This document shows positions 11,540-23,892 of a stretch of DNA of 64,000 nucleotides, piece after piece; position 1 is the first letter of the stretch; the number at the start of each line of letters is the position of its first letter. The notes under the pieces are model-generated. The model was not told the origin of the DNA. It made no database searches and worked only from the letters and a program-made list of their open reading frames with translations. The DNA is taken from NCBI GenBank assembly GCA_024138025.1, contig JAMXBD010001247.1:1-64000 (forward strand). Reading direction: 5' to 3'. The stretch comes from Combretum micranthum (Eukaryota > Streptophyta > Magnoliopsida > Myrtales > Combretaceae). Position numbers and translations under genes: made by a program.

Positions 11540-13142
11540 GTGAGTTTCCTTTACGCTTATGTATTCGCGCATGTGCTTGTAGAATAGAGCACTAGATGTA
11601 GGAAAAGATAAAATTGATATGCATGTGGGATATTATGGGAATTATGTATGTGATTCATTGTGTGCGATCAATGAACGATAAGTATATCGGAACCCGATTT
11701 GTGATTGATATAAATGTTTCCATGTATGTATTGTTATGTGTGCAAATATTGTTTGATCGCTTTAAATGATTTAATGCCATATTGAAATCCCATATAATAA
11801 ATTGCTCATGCATATCACTTAGAATATCATTTCGAAGTTTTGCTACTACTCCTCAGCGTGGGACCGGAAAGGTAAGCTGCCTAGCTACATCTTGAGGGTT
11901 AGGACGTACGGGGAATACGGCCTCAAGGTGTAGCCGAGCCGGATCGATCGCTTTGGGCATGGAAGGCCCGGGGACTAGTAGTACGGTTCGTTGGAACCCC
12001 AAGACGCGCGCAAACTTGAGGAGGTTGTTCGGGACCCAGTTCAAAGCATTCCCTAACCACCGATGGAGGGGTAAATCCATCAAACATACGAAACCGGATA
12101 GTCGTATGTAATGTTTGATCATATGATTGTTGCATTCATATGCTTGATTAATAAACTTGTTTGATTGTTGTTATGAGTACTATTGCGTAAGGAATATCTC
12201 ACTAAGCTAGTCATGCTTATACTCCTATAGACTTTTGATATTGCAGGATTATCTTTTGCACCCGAGACCACCTTGATTTCCCGGGTAGAATCCTTATTTT
12301 GAGAAGCTTTTGGAGGCAATCTATTTTGAAGTTATAGAGTAGATTTCTTCTAAAATCTTCTAGCTTTAGTTATGTTATTTAGAACCATGTTATTATGAAT
12401 TATCGGGGGAATGCCCCTTAGAAGCTGTAAGACTTTTATTTCAATGAAATATATTAAGTGTTATTTTGCATGTTCCGCTGCCAATGTCTTAAAATGCATT
12501 ACTCCACCGGTCTCCCTTTGTTGTGAATGTACGCCTTGTACCGATATGGAAGCTTTCGAGTGACTGAGGTAGTCATTCTGAGTTTTAATATTGCGTACGG
12601 CGGGCTGTCACGTTTAGGTACCCGCTGGGGCGTGACAGCTAAGATTAAGGAAAGAAGAAACAAAGTGTTTAAGGTCAGATTTGGAGCAAAGTAACAAAAA
12701 TGAGCGAAGACATACTCTATCGCGGTTGCTAAAGACCCCAACCGAGGGCAATAGACAAAGCAAAAACTAGACAAAAGCACTTATTGTACCTAGAACCATG
12801 CCCTTGATTAGAGCCTCAGTTCACAAAAGTACCAACCACACCCTTGATTTTACCTGTAGCTCACTTGAAGACTCTCATGCCTGAGATGCAAAGTATAAGA
12901 TCAATCGCTCCCCAATGTTGAGCTCATGATTATACCCCCTATGAATCTGAGCTCACATGATAACATAGCTTAGATCACCTCAAAACATCGAAATCTCAAC
13001 TAGACCATTGAAAAGTGACCCTATCTAGGCTATCATTTACATGTAGCCTTAATTTAGAGCACGTGAGATGAAGAACAAAGTTCATTATAAAGAATCTACC
13101 ATATCAATGAATAAAATCTTTATAATTTCTATGTCTATGGCC

Positions 13143-13152
13143 TATATATAAA
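13143..13152 (+). promoter_or_regulatory. TATA box of relic E LTR
   Basis: TATATATAAA lies about 1.1 kb upstream of the primer-binding site in the same sense. Confidence 0.5.
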
Positions 13153-13930
13153 CATACACATACATCGAATAAAAAGTGTACCATATATAACAAATTACTA
13201 ACTTTTTAGAGAGAGAATATTTAACGAAAGAATTGTTTCTTCTTGCTAGAGATTCCAAGTTTTCTGGATAATTTCATTTTAAACCCAAAGTTTGTTTTCG
13301 CAAGATCCATTTGTGCTTAATCTATATTACTCATTCGCAATCTCATATTATTTCTCTTGAATTTGTGCTTTATTTTTACATCTATGGAAAAATAATCATC
13401 TTAACTTAAGATTTCTAGATCAAAATCCTGGTTCATGTTATTTTAATTGTGTTCTTAATTGAATGTTGACTCGGTATTTGTATTTAGTAGCCTAAACTTA
13501 ACTTCGTGGGTCTAAATGCGTGGTGCAACTTTTTGATCCATATCTAATTTTAACTGAATAGATCAACGGATCATTCTTTTGAATAAATCTACGCTACTAA
13601 TGAAGTTGTTCATAATCACCTTGAGAAAGAGATGGTAAAACTTTTTGTCACTTGTTTTTAAATTGTTGAGATGGGTTTTTAAACAAACGATTATTAAACT
13701 TTATGCGGATCTAGATTGCTGATAACTTATGAAGAGATTCCAGTGGTCTGATCTAAATTTAGAGTTTCTAACATTAAGAGAGGCTTTAACTTACCTTTGT
13801 GAGTCCAATAGGATAAATATACCCAGCAAATAACTCGTTGAGTTTATTAAGAAATCACATAATAAGAAATTGGTGAAGCAAATCCTAAGTCCTTTCTTGC
13901 ATTTACAAACTTATATTCCAAATTTTACCC

Positions 13931-13961
<31 letters not shown>

Positions 13962-14242
13962 ATCTTTTAGCATTAACCTTAGCTTAGCTTCTATTTTTAT
14001 TATGTTTTGCTAAATTTTTGTTTAGCTAGATAATAAATAAAAAGTGAGTATGGTAGATGCTGACGATTCCTATGGAATACGACTTAATACTTTCTATGCT
14101 ATTTTGGTAAGTGCACTTGCCTACATTGGTGATTGCAACCGAAGTTGTATAAAACATATTAACATAGTTTATAATTTTTTTAAGAACTTTAGCGTCATGT
14201 TTGCTTTTCTAAAATGCATACATAGAACCAACTAAGTTTTTC

Positions 14243-14262
14243 TGGCATCGTTGATGAGGATC
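14243..14262 (+). other. Primer-binding site of relic E (tRNA-Asp type, decayed)
   Basis: TGGCATCGTTGATGAGGATC resembles the Athila primer-binding site complementary to the 3' end of tRNA-Asp, with several substitutions. It follows the run of Ts that normally separates an Athila LTR from this site. Confidence 0.65.
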
Positions 14263-14862
14263 GGTGTTCAATTCATTTTAAATGAAGCTAAACATATCAC
14301 TACATGAAAATTTTGATTCTATTAGATTAGTCACTAATCTTGTATATAGTTTATATAGTTCTTGTTTTTATTTTTGTAAATACTCTTTTTATATATATTT
14401 TTATTTTTTTTGTACATAGTTTTGTTCTTTCTTTATGTGAATAGTTCGATTTTTGTTCTAGTTTTTACCTGTAAATACTACCTTGTATTTAGTTTTCCTT
14501 TTTCTTTCTGTAGACATCTTATTTCTATTATTGTAAATATCAATAACCCTCTATTTTTTTTTTATGTATATATGTAAATATTTGTACATAGCCTTTTATA
14601 TGTTTGTAAATAGTCTGTATTAGTTCTTTATGGTTATTCTATATAGTTTTATTCTGTTTGTATAGATTTTAGCTATTCCTTAATCCATTAATTCTTTTCT
14701 TTTTTTGTATATAAATATTGTTGCTATATAGAGAAAGTGTTTGTCAACTTAAAGACATTAAACAAGTGCTTGATGGGAGGCAAACCATTTCTAACTTATT
14801 GTTTTTCTTTTCTTTCTAACCTTGTTCTTTTGTTGATAAATAAGTTTTTAGGATGAAAGCAT
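14263..14862 (+). pseudogene. Internal remnant of Athila-type relic E, gag-pol deleted
   Basis: Only about 600 bp follow the primer-binding site before solo LTR X. No gag or pol motif remains. Near 14750 there is GACATTAAACAAGTGCTTGA followed by TGGGAGGCAAACC, the sequence normally found just after integrase in Athila elements; a minus-strand equivalent lies in element H at about 41805-41840. The whole coding region between the primer-binding site and this motif has therefore been lost. Confidence 0.6.
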
Positions 14863-15871
14863 TGATTTGTTCCGACCTGAGTTTAACAATTAATATCCAA
14901 TAATCCCTTCCTAATATCAGGTCAACAATAGACAAGTGCACCTATCAAATTATAGTATAGGAATGGCTTATAGGGTCGTATTCCTCGAGGCCCTGACAAG
15001 TACTACTACTCACCCTATTAATTATTATCTAGCAATCGAATAAATTGGATTATCTAAATTTAACCTATAATTAACAACTAAACTATATTAATTACATATG
15101 TTCACTAAAATATTATACAGAACACAACTCTAATACAATTTAAATCACAATAAGACAAGGTTACTCCATCATATTAACATGAACTACAATACAGTTCATC
15201 CTTTTAACTACTTATCTGTAGGGATTCTCAATTCATTGTTCTTATTCTCATAATAAACCAATTCTAATTCCGTTTGCATCTACTAAAATCTCTCCTAAAT
15301 AGATGGACAAATCAGAATTGCTTTAGAGTGTTCTAATTATCCTTAAATCTCCTTAAACATGCAGCAAACTTCCTAATAATATCTCTATTACCAAGAGTAA
15401 TTTGTTCTAGAGATTTAGATCTACTCGATGGAATTGTTTCTCAACATTTTCCATCGAGATCTTATGTAGGATCATGTTGTGCACTACAATTTCCTAACTT
15501 TTATGAAGACCCATCACTAGTAATTCATAATTAAACAGATTACTAACAATTACATGAGCAATTCATGATAATATGACTTTGTAACCCCAGATCTAGTCAC
15601 TCATGACATAGTAATAAAATTCAACAACAATTAAACAACAACACATAATATCTGAAAAAAGAAGAAGAGAAAACCCCTTTCAATTACAATAATAGGGATG
15701 CGATTACAAACACGAACACTTGTTTCCTAGTTGTCTCTCTCGAGTTTCTTCTGGAAAATCCACACAATAAAATACGTTCCACTTCGACTAACACTTCAAT
15801 TTCTTATGAATAGGTGTGATGGTGTTTTTGAATGAATATCTATGTCCTCCTTTCCTCCAATGGTTGTGGTG

Positions 15872-15879
15872 TATTTATA
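15872..15879 (-). promoter_or_regulatory. TATA box of solo LTR X
   Basis: On the minus strand this reads TATAAATA, within the LTR and in the orientation inferred from the LTR ends. Confidence 0.55.
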
Positions 15880-16256
15880 TCTCTAAAACACTTTTCCTAA
15901 AAGTTTCTATATGAAAATGAACGACTTTTCTTTTTAATGTTCAACAGTCACACTGTTTCAAGAAAACGTCGAAAAATATTCATCACACATTTCCTAGAGT
16001 CACGACTGTACAAAGCACGGTACAAGCACTTTCTTTGACAAAGTTCCATTTTGCACGGGCGTACACAAAGGCGTACTAGATGTTACGGTCCTAGACTTTT
16101 CGCTAGCATAATAGAATCGTGCGGCGCTTACTGTCCTACCTGAGTAGTAGTAAGCAAGCCTAACGCAACAATAATCAATTATCGATCTATCTCAATATCT
16201 GTAAGCAACACACGTAGGCAACAATAAGTAACCAACAACAAGTAAAAAGGGAAGGA

Positions 16257-19200
16257 TGTAAGCCCTGGAAAATTTCAGTAAATAATTCCAAGATGAACTT
16301 CGAAAATAAACCCTAAAAATCACTCCAAATTAAAACCGAATTTCGACAAGTCCTAAACCATGAATGAATCCAAAAATTTCTTAATCATGAGAAAATGAAA
16401 ATCCTCAAAATAAAATAAGAACTCAATGGTCTTCAAATTCAAAACCACTACGTACGAAAAATTCCATATTTAACTCCGACTTATAAAAACGTGTAATATA
16501 AAGCCAAAAACAAATTATTAAAAAGTAAATAACGATTAACTTTCGAAAATGAAACCCAATTCAAAAATTCCGAAAACGTTAAAAGATAATAAATACTTAC
16601 AAAAATAAAATTTAAAATAAACTTCTCAAATAAATATGTTGTATGAACATAAATATCAGTTTCCAAATTGGCAAAGGTCTAAACCGGAAAATCACCCGGA
16701 AACCCTAACCGGAATACAATAGTGTAAGTCCGGCAATCTAGTGCCCCTAACCCTAGAGGCCGAGATGTAGTTTAAATATATAGAATAGCTCATAGTAATA
16801 TAAGTTTGTTTAAAAATATTAGATTGGTAAATTTTTGACCTATTTCGAATCCGTTCGGATACAGACTTTGAAAAGCGTGTCCCGAGCTCGAGATATAAAA
16901 AACATAGCAATAGTACCATTAGAGTCGTAATTTCATAAGATTTCTAAATATATCAGTTATGGAATTTTTCGGGTTATAAAAGTTACAGTTATAACCTTTT
17001 TATCGTATTTCCATTATTACCAGTAATTGAATAGTCTTTTGCACTATTCATTTTTATTTCATTACAAAATTTTATTATTTTTATAAAGCCTTATATTTTA
17101 GATAAATATTTTACATGTTATAGAAAATTTAGTTTTTCTAAAATTTAGTTCGTTTCGGGTCTTTACGGGATCAGATTCTGTTTAAGACCCGATACTAAAA
17201 ATAAAATAAATTAATTTAATAATTGAAAAATATTTTAAAAATATTTATATTTTCATAAAATAATTTTTTTTATAATTTTTTGGGTTATAAAAATATTATT
17301 TATAGCCCATATTCGCGTATATTGATCATACGGTAACATATTTGTTAAATTACTAAAATAATTCAAGTAATTATTTAATTTTAAATATGAAAAATCTGCT
17401 ACAAATATTTGGAATAAATTTTCTAATTTTATTTTATTAATAAAGTACTTTTACAACCCATACCTTCAAGTACACCTTACACATATCACTTCATTTTCAC
17501 TTCAATCTTTCTACGCATTATCCCACAATTGATGGCAGATTTTTTACCCTATTTATGGCTGCCATTGTCCTTTATCTACTAATATTTTGACTAAATTAAT
17601 TATTTTCTACTCCTTCTTAAGAAAGTTACATTACATATTTATTACACAATTCAAATTTGAGTCAAATTTCAACAAAATTCACTCTCTCTCCTCCTACACA
17701 TTCACGTGCAGCATGTACACTTCTTGGCTGCCTTGTTTCATTTTTTTCTCATTTAATACACTCATTCTCTCTCTCTCTTTCATATACTCATTTTCCTTTT
17801 TCATTCTTTAACCTTTTCTCTCTCATTTTCCTCTCTTTCTTTCTTCTTCTTGTTCTTATTTCTTTAACAAAACAAGCTGCCCCCAATTCATTCTTGAGCC
17901 TCCACCCATATTTCTTGAAGATTTTTAAGCAAATCTTCATCTCAAGGCCTCCATAAGTGATATAGGTAAAGTGTAATGAAGGTTTCATGCATCAAATGAC
18001 CTTCCATAAGCTTAAAAGCTTAGGATGATGATGCAAAAATGAAACTCTCCTTTTCTCTACTTTTATTATCTTGTATTTCAATTATTTTCTTGTTTAAAGT
18101 TGATATATATTGCAGATCTAACTTTTTATAGCTTTGATTTTTGTTTATGCCATAGATCTTGTTATTTAAGTTGTTATTTTTGTTGTTTCTTATTATTTAT
18201 GCATAGCTCTAGCATCCACATGTCTATCTTAGTGATTCATGCATGTGAAATAGTTTAGAAAACTAGATCTAGAGTTTTGAGTTCATAAATGCATTAGATC
18301 TTTGTTTATGTTCATGAACAACTTGCTATAGCATGATGATGGTAGGGAAATTGTAGGAAACTCAAGATCTATTTTATTTTCAACAAAAACAACTTTTGAA
18401 AATTCGGATGAAAATGGAACCATATTTAGAAAAGTGGTTTTTCAACTTCAAAATGTATATTTTTCATTTAAAATGAAGGGCTTAGGGTATATAGAACATA
18501 AATGAATGATTTTGATAAGTAAAGTTTAGATCTATATTCATATTATGTGTAGATCTTAGATTTGAACTTGAACAAAAGTAGTGAAATTCGTATTTTGGCA
18601 AGACTCATATTTAAAAACCACTTTCCAAGTGTCAAAATGTAATTTTTACTTAAGAAAATGAAGGCTTAATATATGTATATCATCAAGACTTCTTTTTACA
18701 AGAATCTAATGTGATTTTCAAAATAAAAATTCCATTTTCGGATTTTGGTCAAGGCCTATTTTAAAAACATGTTTTCTAACTCAAAAATGAAGTTTTTATT
18801 TAAGAAATGAAAGGCTCATAAGATATGATATGTAAGGAATGGATTTTCATGAGCTTAGATAGATTTTATCAAAAGATATAACCAAAAATGAATTTTGTAA
18901 ATTCGGATCCCAACCAAGACCAATTTTTAAAACCCATTTATCAACTCCAAAACTCATGTTTTTTTTTGTGAAAAATGAAGGGTATAGGTAATAAGTATCT
19001 TTAAGGAATAATTTTTACAAGTTAAAATGAGTTTAGGCATGAATAATGTGTGTAAAACAAGTAATGGAATTAAATGGAAAAATTTGAGTTAGTGATCAAA
19101 TTGTCAAATTCGTAATTTGAGATAATGCATATGTAATCACTTAGTATTTGAGCTCAAATTGCAAGTTTTATGTGTTAAATGAAGTCCTTAGACAATAGAT

Positions 19201-21206
19201 GTAGTAAAGTCTTAAATTTTAATGCATTAAATGAGTTTTTCTCAAATGAATCATTCAAAAAGTGGATTTTCTAAATTCGGATTTTTGAGTAAATCATATT
19301 GGAAAACATAATTGCAAAGTGTAAAATGCAAATTTTTGTAAGAATGAAGTCCTTAGTGTTTATGTATGATTGAGCCCTAATTTTCTTAATATCAAATGAT
19401 TTTTACTTGAAGGAATCACTCAAAAACCAATTTTTACCAAATTCGGATTTTGGAATTAACCCCACTTGAAACATGTTTACAAAGTGTAAAATGGAAATTT
19501 TTATATAGAAATAAAGGTCATAAGTAATATATATAATGAAGATTCAATTTTGACAAAATATTAATACTTTCTTAAGTAACAAATCCAAAACAAATGGAAA
19601 TGATCAAAGTTAGAAAACTAGATTTTTTCATAAGTAAGTTGTTATTATGGTCTTGCAAAATAAAAGGTTACAAAATTTCCTTTTAGCGAAATCATCAAGA
19701 TCATGCATACATTAAGCTTATCTCATGTCATTCATGTTAGGAAATCACTCATATTGCATATATAGCTAGTTTATACAGTAGAGACATTACAAACATTTAC
19801 AAAACTATTTTTTGGAATCGGAAACTGCTAATGATCAGATCTGATCCCTCTGTTTTGAGACCTAAATGTTTTCAAAACTTGAAAATAATATTGGAATTAG
19901 ATAGATCTTTCAAAGTAGATAGAAATCGATATATAATTTGCGAGATTTCGAGTTAAAATAACCAAGTTATGGCCGTTTTAAGTTGGAATTCCCACTTAGG
20001 ATGCGAATTACTAATTTGATAGTTCGTATGAAGTCGTTGGATTAGTTTGAGTTGAAATACTTATTAGAGTATTTCTTCCTTTTTAGGTAATCCCGAATTC
20101 GACGATTCCCTACCACCGGATTATTATTACTAGAAGACCGGTGATCCAATGGCGAGTGAGTTTTCTCCTTGTTTTGTTACTTTGATTGTGCTTGTAGTTA
20201 GTTGCATTAGATTATAGGAACAAGATAAAAATCGATACAAATGGAGATGGGATATATGATGAGGCTATGATGAATGTATGCCAAAGAATGCTAAAGCATA
20301 TCGAAACCACGATTTGATTGGATAACTGCACCGTTTATATTATTTCTGTTATGTGTATGATATTGGCTGGTCACTCTAAAGAATGTATAAATATTTTGAC
20401 CTAAGCAAAAATAAATTGATCATGCATCGCATCGGACATATTGCATTTGGTAGCGTGCTACTCCTACGCAGGTCGATCGGTATGGTCTGAGGACTCGTTT
20501 GGATAATGAGACCCGAGATCAGAGCTCATTCATAGGAAACTAAGGCGCATTGGGGATGCATTCATAGGAAACTAGGGCTTGGGGACTAGCAGCAGTAGTG
20601 TAGACTTCAATACCATCCCTAACCCAAGATACGGAGGGTGTAAATCCGTTCTGTGTGTGGGTTCCTGATACCCATGCATAATTGCCTGCTTACGTGTTTG
20701 TTCATGCATAGCATATGATTGATTATAACTTGCTTGTCATGGTACGGAATTAAGGGAATTCTCACTAAGCTAGTGTAGCTTATACCCCTATAGTTGTTTA
20801 AATGAACAGGTTATCTCAAGAATGCAAAGTGGGGACTGAATTGATTGGAGCCGGGAATGACTCCGGGATATTGGCAAAGAATACGAATGTTTGAAGTTAT
20901 CAGCTAGTTTATGATTTGTCTTGTCATAGTTTGTGTAGGGAAGTCTGTGGATGAATGTAATCGAAGTTGAATGATTTGTATTTTGAAGTATAGTGATTTG
21001 TATCTGAAATATAGTAAATTTGTATTTCCTTTACATTGTTACTCAATTGTATCAACATAAAGTGTATCATTCCGATGTGTCTCCTTTATGTGTCAGACGC
21101 CTTGTACATAGTATGGAAGCCTTCGCGTGACTGAGGTGGTCATTCTTAGGCTTTAATATTATGTATGGCGGACTGCCACATTTAGGGTACCCTTCGGGGC
21201 GAGACA
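16257..21206 (+). mobile_element. Solo LTR B, Tekay-like, subfamily 2 (4950 bp)
   Basis: It starts TGTAAGCCCTGG and ends CTTCGGGGCGAGACA. It interrupts the chromovirus A LTR exactly at GGGACGCA, as shown by the uninterrupted copy near 26730. The right flank is ACGCA and the left flank is AAGGA, a target duplication with two mismatches. It shows the ordered blocks of a Tekay LTR: CCGGAAACCCTAA, a CT-rich leader, the CAAGTTATGGCC block, a micro-exon, TCACTAAGCTAG, and a terminal CCACATTTAGGGTACCC. At almost 5 kb it is much longer than the 3.4-3.5-kb LTRs elsewhere here, mainly in the AT-rich stretch 18000-19800. Confidence 0.88.
20087..20155 (+). other. Putative LTR micro-exon in solo LTR B
   Basis: The 69-nt segment lies between acceptor-like CCTTTTTAG and donor-like GTGAGT. 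One frame reads NPEFDDSLPPDYYY then TAG. An ATGG with a purine context lies 7 nt before the donor. The preceding donor-like ATATAG/GTAAAG is at 17966 and the following acceptor-like AACAG ends at 20819. Confidence 0.5.
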
Positions 21207-21513
21207 ACGCAGGCAAGAATCGATCTGAAAATGTATCACACTTTATTAATCTCATGTACAGGCAATAGTAAAGTGTGTATGGGGGTTTGTGTAAACTGGG
21301 ATATCATTGACTGTGGGTAGTCAATCGGTGAGTAAGAGTTTCTATCCAGAAGAGTACTCACACCCCCACAAAGAGCTTTATTAGCTTTTGTGGTTCTTGC
21401 AGGAGGAGACATTAAAATTGGTGAGGAGGCAACACCAAAATTAAAATAAGTAAATAAAAAAAATGTTTACAATAATCTCCCCTTCTACTCCTAATATACA
21501 AGAGATCGTCACA

Positions 21514-21527
21514 CCCTCCCCCACTTA
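21514..21527 (-). other. Polypurine tract of chromovirus A
   Basis: On the minus strand this reads TAAGTGGGGGAGGG directly before the 3' LTR start TGTGACG. It primes plus-strand DNA synthesis. Confidence 0.9.
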
Positions 21528-21529
21528 AT

Positions 21530-22492
21530 CTATTGACATCCTCGGCAAGGTGTGCTGGAGGTTGATCCTAAGGCTTGAGTCTTCTTTGCTTTAACTGCTC
21601 TCATCTCAGCATGAGGCATAAGATCTTCTTCTATCTCCCAGCTATTGTCTTCTTCTCCACGATATTTCCACTTCACTAAGTATTCAGTATGTACTGCTCC
21701 AGTGGTTGGATCTTTGACACTTCGTTCAGCAAGGATGTCTTCAACGGCTTCTCTGAGGTTGAAGTTGAACTTGACATTCGGCCGCTTTGACTCATTACAC
21801 TTTGGGTCTTCCATGTCAGAGTAATAGGGCTTCAAAACACTTACATGAAAGACAGGATGAAATTTCAACCCTTTAGGAGGCTCCACTTTGTAGGCGGCTT
21901 TTCCAATCTTGGCGATGATAGGAACTAGACCAACATACTTCTGCATAAGTCTTTTGTCTTTATGCTTTAGTGGTCTGATCTGGTATGGAAGTAGCCTGAT
22001 GAGGACTTGATCTCCAACATTGAATTCTCTAGGTCTTCGCTTCTCATCTGCCCATTTCTTCATGCGTTTGGAAGCTCTTTCAAGATATACCTTGGCAACT
22101 TCAGATTTCTGCTTCCAATCCTTTGCAAACATATAAGCTTTTGGACATTTCCCTGTATACGGCGCTGCCACTGTGTGGGGTAACAGTGGTTGCTGACCCA
22201 TAACAATTTCCATAGGGCTCTTATTAGAGGAAGAGCTCCGTTGGATGTTGAAACAGAACTGGGCAATATCCAGCAAATCTACCCAATTCGTCTGGTTGGC
22301 AGCAACAAAGTGCCGCAAATACTCCTCTAGCATCCCATTGAACCGCTCCGTCTGTTCGTCACTCTGAGGATGGTGGCTGGAGGACATACTGAGTTCGGAC
22401 CCTAAAATGCTGAACAATTCGGTCCAGAACTTCCCTGTGAATCTGGCATCCCGATCACTCACAATGTTTTGAGGCATACCCCAAAACTTCAC
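21530..22492 (-). pseudogene. Chromovirus A integrase C-terminal half and chromodomain
   Basis: This 320-codon segment has the integrase core: NIVSDRDARF with the second catalytic Asp (residues 8-17), then SSSHHPQSDEQTERFNGMLE with the catalytic Glu. A C-terminal DNA-binding part follows (GDQVLIRLLPYQ; FHPVFHVSVLKPY), and then a chromodomain at about residues 250-295 (VEDILAERSV, then EYLVKWKYRGEEDNSWE). In chromoviruses the chromodomain directs insertion into heterochromatin. HHPQSDEQTE departs from the usual YHPQTDGQTE. The first catalytic Asp lies in the upstream fragment at 22511-23242; a frameshift or stop separates the two near 22500. Confidence 0.93.
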
Positions 22493-22510
22493 AACATGCT
22501 TGAAGAAAAG

Positions 22511-23868
22511 CTAGGCAGTCTCTGTAGCATTCGAACTCTTCGTGGTTGGAATGAAGGTGGCATACTTTGAAAACCTGTCTACCACAACAAAGATAGATGA
22601 GAGTTCACCTACTTTAGGTAAGCAAGTGATGAAATCCATGGAGATACTCTCCCATGGACGAGAAGGCACCGGAAGAGGTTCCAACAACCCTGCAGGTTTC
22701 TGCCTCTCGATCTTATCCTGCTGACAAGTTAAACACGTTCTGGTGTAGTTCATCACATCTTCCTTCATATCCGGCCAGTAATAACCCTGCATCAACAAGC
22801 TCATCATCCTCTGCCATCCGGGATGACCAGCCCACAATGTATCATGGCACTCCCTCATGAGTGCCCTCCTCAAGTTCCCCACCTTGGGAACATACAGGCG
22901 TCGACCTTTGGTGTAGATCAAATCACCTTTAACCCAAAATCTGAGAGTCTTGCCCTCTTCAATCAACTTCTTCAAGTTCTTAGCCAACAGGTCTTGGCCT
23001 AAGTGTTCTTTAATCTGCTCTCGGATAGTACCAGCAACTCGACTAGCAGACTGTTGGGCTATCTCGGCCAAATAGGCCAAATCTACTCTTCTACTTAAGG
23101 CATTTGCCACCTGATTTGTACGCCCGCTGCGATACACAATCTCCATATCAAACTCTGCAAGGAATTCTTGCCATCTCGCCTGCTTGGCTGATAGTTTCGG
23201 TTGAGTGAGAATATGGCTGGCAGCAGAATTATCAGTTCTCATAAGGAACTTCGACCTTTGGTGTAGATCAAATCACCTTCAACCCAAAATTTGTGAGTCA
23301 TGCCCTCTTCAATCAAGTTCTTCAAGTTCTTGGGCAACAGGTTTTGGCCTAAGTGTTCTTTAATCTGCTCTCGGATAGTACCAGCAACTCGACTGGCAGA
23401 CTGTTGGGCTATCTCGGCCAAATAGGCCAAATCTACTCTTTTACTCAAGGCATTTGCCACCTGATTTGTACGCCCGCTGCGATACACAATCTCCATATCA
23501 AACTCTGCAAGGAATTCCTGCCATCTCGCCTGCTTGGCTGATAGTTTCGGTTGAGTGAGAATATGGCTGGCAGCAGAATTATCAGTTATCACAAGGAACT
23601 TCGACCCTAACAAGTAATGCTTCCACGTTCTGAGGCAGTGCACAATAGCTAACAGCTCCTTCTCCTGTGCTGAGTATCTGCGCTCAGTGGGGTTCAGCTT
23701 CCTACTCTCATATGCCACTGGATGGCCCTCCTGGATCAGCACTCCACCTAAGGCGATATCAGAGGCATCCGTGTGGACTTCAAAAGGTTTGGAGATGTCA
23801 GGTAGGGCAAGGACCGGCTCCTCTGTCACAACCGCTTCAACTCTCGAAGGCAGCCTGACACTCCTCAT
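22511..23868 (-). pseudogene. Chromovirus A RNase H and integrase N-terminal half, with internal duplication
   Basis: The upstream part (23239-23868) reads an RNase H domain: VHTDASDIALGGVL, then EKELLAIVHCLRTWKHYL, then a TDNSAAS box and NQVANALSKRVD. After a 350-bp duplication the second copy repeats the TDNSAAS to YTKGR segment and continues into the integrase HHCC zinc finger (CHDTLWAGHPGWQRMM, then CLTCQQDK) and the first catalytic Asp (SMDFITCLP, then VVVDRFSKYA). Because 350 is not a multiple of three, the duplication shifts the frame and would end the polyprotein inside the repeat. Confidence 0.92.
22901..23600. repeat. 350-bp direct tandem duplication in chromovirus A pol
   Basis: Copies are 22901-23250 and 23251-23600. 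Both start TCGACCTTTGG, and the sequence after the second copy again starts TCGACC (23601), so the breakpoints share 6 bp of microhomology. I count about 14 mismatches in 350 positions. The repeat covers the end of RNase H and the linker to integrase. Confidence 0.93.
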
Positions 23869-23892
23869 TCCAAGACCATCCTCGGTCCTTCT

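Larger units (their letters stand above)
9117..12637 (+). mobile_element. Solo LTR C, Tekay-like, subfamily 3 (3521 bp)
   Basis: It starts TGTAAGCCCC and ends CTGGGGCGTGACA, with perfect GCTAA target duplications at 9112-9116 and 12638-12642. The layout matches the Tekay LTRs on the right of the window: CCGGA/AAACCCTAA words at the start, a TATA box, a CT-rich leader, a conserved block with CAAGTTATGGCC, a micro-exon, and a terminal block reading CACGTTTAGG..ACCC. Sequence identity to those LTRs is low except in the conserved blocks, so it is a separate subfamily. It lies inside the 5' LTR of relic E and is therefore younger than E. Confidence 0.9.
8998..14230 (+). mobile_element. 5' LTR of Athila-type relic E, split by solo LTR C
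   Basis: The LTR begins TGATAAGT, as the other Athila-type LTRs here do, runs to 9116, is interrupted by solo LTR C (9117-12637 plus one 5-bp target copy), and resumes at 12643. It ends near CATAGAACCA, just before a primer-binding site at 14243. A TATA box sits at about 13143. Without the insertion it is about 1.7 kb. The segment just before its end (TATGGAATACGAC, then AAGTGCACTTGCC) resembles the last 250 bp of the other Athila-type LTRs here. The exact 3' end is uncertain by several bases. Confidence 0.6.
16081..21513 (-). repeat. 3' LTR of chromovirus A, split by solo LTR B
   Basis: The two halves are 16081-16256 and 21207-21513. Together, minus one 5-bp target copy, they match the intact LTR at 26562-27038. 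The LTR terminus at 16081 reads TGTTAC rather than TGTCAC. Confidence 0.92.

Noticed and set aside
11853..12135. Minus-strand ORFs of 70-90 codons in solo LTR C
   Set aside because: They run against the LTR's sense, are not conserved in the related LTRs, and lie in the putative second intron.
17587..17956. Plus-strand ORFs rich in Phe, Ser and Leu
   Set aside because: They arise from the CT-rich leader of solo LTR B. Composition explains them, and no conserved equivalent exists in the other LTRs.
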